64,000 nucleotides of DNA from an uncultured Clostridia bacterium (GTDB taxonomy: Bacteria > Bacillota > Clostridia > Peptostreptococcales > Anaerovoracaceae), in the NCBI GenBank assembly GCA_938045615.1, contig CALIBC010000178.1, positions 62,001-126,000 of the forward strand, read 5' to 3'. Position 1 is the first letter of the stretch. Every line of letters starts with the position of its first letter. A program made the position numbers and the translations under genes. Shown piece by piece: positions 63,088 through 64,000 of this stretch. The notes beneath the pieces were generated by a model. It was not told where the DNA came from. It saw only the letters and a program-made list of their open reading frames with translations, and searched no databases.

Positions 63088-63137
63088 CAATAACTTTTCT
63101 TTGCAATAACTGTTGTGAGTTTAGCAATAACTTTTCT
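63088..63137. repeat. Three short repeats before the giant gene
   Basis: CAATAACTTTTCT (63088-), CAATAACTGTTG (63104-) and CAATAACTTTTCT (63125-) lie between 18 and 70 nt upstream of ATG 63069. They may be a regulatory element or slippage product. Confidence 0.5.
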
Positions 63138-63229
63138 ATCTACTTACCGATCCCCGCGCCCGCACGCTTTCCGGATCGCCTGCACCTCCGGGCGCACACG
63201 ACCTTGAGATCTTGCTTTAGCGTCGGCCG

Positions 63230-63253
63230 CCGGAGGTCTGCGAGAACCTCCGG
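63230..63253. terminator. Hairpin after the third surface protein gene
   Basis: Perfect eight-base arms CCGGAGGT and ACCTCCGG with an eight-base loop, 20 nt after the stop at 63273. No T-run on either side, so termination is uncertain. Confidence 0.4.
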
Positions 63254-63272
63254 TGCCGTTGTTTAAAAATAT

Positions 63273-64000
63273 TTATCTTCTTGCCCCGGCTACGGCTGCG
63301 ACCTTGCCGGTATTGGCTTTATTACCTTTCTTTGCTTTCTTCTTGGGCTGTATCTTGACAAGTGCTATGTACATCTTGGAAAGATTGCCCTTGGTTCTGA
63401 AGTACACGGTCTTGGTCTTTTTGTCGTACTTTGCCTTAAGAAGTTTTCCCTTCTTTCTCAGGATCAGAGGTTTCTTGCGTTTTACTTTCTGTCCTTTGAC
63501 TTTCTTGATCTTCTTGGCGTACAGGCGCATGATGCGGAACTTGGTTTGCTTCTTTATTTTCTTGCCAGCATACGGAATCCCTATGTCGACCGCCTTCACC
63601 TTGTATTTCTTCGCCTGTTTGCCCGAGATCACCATTTTGAGCATATATATCTTTTTCTTGTAGATCTTCTTTCTTACGGCTTTCGACTTTACGACCTTCT
63701 TCTTTTTCTTGGTTATCAACTTGAAGTAGGTCTTGAGGTTGCTCTTTTTGTACAGCTTTTTGAACTGCTGCGGCATCATCTTGATAGAAACCCTCTTGAT
63801 CGTAAGCTGCATGTAGGTATATTTGTCACTGGCCATGCCCGCCTGTTGAGCCGGTGTCAGCTTTATCGTCTTCTTGCTCTTGATGATCAGAGGTCCTTTG
63901 CTTTTTCCGCTGTCGCCCAGGCCTGCGTTACCGGATTTGCCCGCATTCTGGTCGCCTTTCCAATTCGGGTCTTTCTCAAACCGGGCAACGAGCGTTATGT
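63273..64000 (-). CDS. Third surface protein of the family, C-terminal part (cut by the window edge)
   Basis: The frame is open to position 64000, so the 5' part lies outside. The visible end of an InlB-B-type repeat (ITLVARFEKDPNWKG) is followed by a short Gly/Asn/Ser linker and the Lys-rich C-terminal domain: GPLIIKSKKTIKLTPAQQ, YTYMQLTIKRVSIKMMPQQF. It is clearly homologous to the C-termini of the two following genes but much more diverged than they are from each other. It ends KANTGKVAAVAGARR. No LPxTG. Confidence 0.88.
   Translation of the reverse strand, partial: ITLVARFEKDPNWKGDQNAGKSGNAGLGDSGKSKGPLIIKSKKTIKLTPAQQAGMASDKYTYMQLTIKRVSIKMMPQQFKKLYKKSNLKTYFKLITKKKKKVVKSKAVRKKIYKKKIYMLKMVISGKQAKKYKVKAVDIGIPYAGKKIKKQTKFRIMRLYAKKIKKVKGQKVKRKKPLILRKKGKLLKAKYDKKTKTVYFRTKGNLSKMYIALVKIQPKKKAKKGNKANTGKVAAVAGARR

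Noticed and set aside
1..64000. tRNA or rRNA genes, insertion sequences, prophage
   Set aside because: No tRNA-like cloverleaf with a T-loop consensus, rRNA sequence, transposase or integrase was recognised by eye; a covariance-model scan would be the decisive check.

Overview
The window is one continuous, co-oriented stretch of a low-to-mid GC Firmicutes chromosome. All 55 coding regions I support lie on the minus strand, so transcription runs from high to low coordinates. Gene content (ylxM-ffh-rpsP-khpA-rimM-trmD, infC-rpmI-rplT, divIVA/sepF, bcd-etfBA, wall teichoic acid genes, BspA-like repeat proteins) points to an anaerobic, butyrate-type member of the Clostridia. Oral or gut relatives of Eubacterium/Mogibacterium (Clostridiales family XIII) are my best guess, but that is inference only.

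From right to left in the direction of transcription: (1) 64000-46810 holds three related secreted surface proteins, one cut by the window edge. They are built from a common signal peptide, BspA-type leucine-rich repeats and many InlB-B/Listeria-Bacteroides type beta repeats. All end in the same kind of very lysine-rich ~190-residue domain and lack an LPxTG anchor. A secreted metallo-beta-lactamase-fold protein with a basic Fn3-like tail follows (44236-46434). (2) 44230-41534 is infC-rpmI-rplT behind a consensus promoter and an attenuator-like leader, with infC starting at ATT, then coaBC. (3) 41311-36994 holds small membrane proteins, an extracytoplasmic FKBP/trigger-factor-like foldase, nrdR, cmk and radC. 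(4) 36980-32056 is minD, rny, cysteine desulfurase and thiI. (5) 31906-28511 is a self-contained cassette: a small secreted DUF2712-like protein, three membrane proteins and an ABC ATPase, with a consensus promoter and an internal hairpin after the first gene. (6) 28239-25160 is bcd-etfB-etfA, for butyryl-CoA formation. (7) 25028-10288 is a wall teichoic acid locus: tagD, two tarI-type cytidylyltransferases, tarJ, an SDR, four CDP-glycerol/ribitol polymerase-type transferases, the TagGH exporter and an LCP ligase. A DUF4230 membrane protein, a microprotein and an XRE regulator are inserted in it. (8) 10207-291 is sppA, then the classical SRP/16S-maturation operon from a promoter that overlaps the sppA terminator, followed by a division/envelope set (yggS, sepF, yggT, divIVA, lspA, rluD).

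Functionally the window is dominated by the cell envelope: secretion (Ffh, LspA, SppA, foldase), division (SepF, DivIVA, MinD), teichoic acid synthesis and attachment, and giant basic surface proteins. A plausible but untested link is that the Lys-rich C-terminal domains hold the surface proteins on the anionic teichoic acid made by the neighbouring locus. I found no tRNA, rRNA, transposase, phage gene or CRISPR array.
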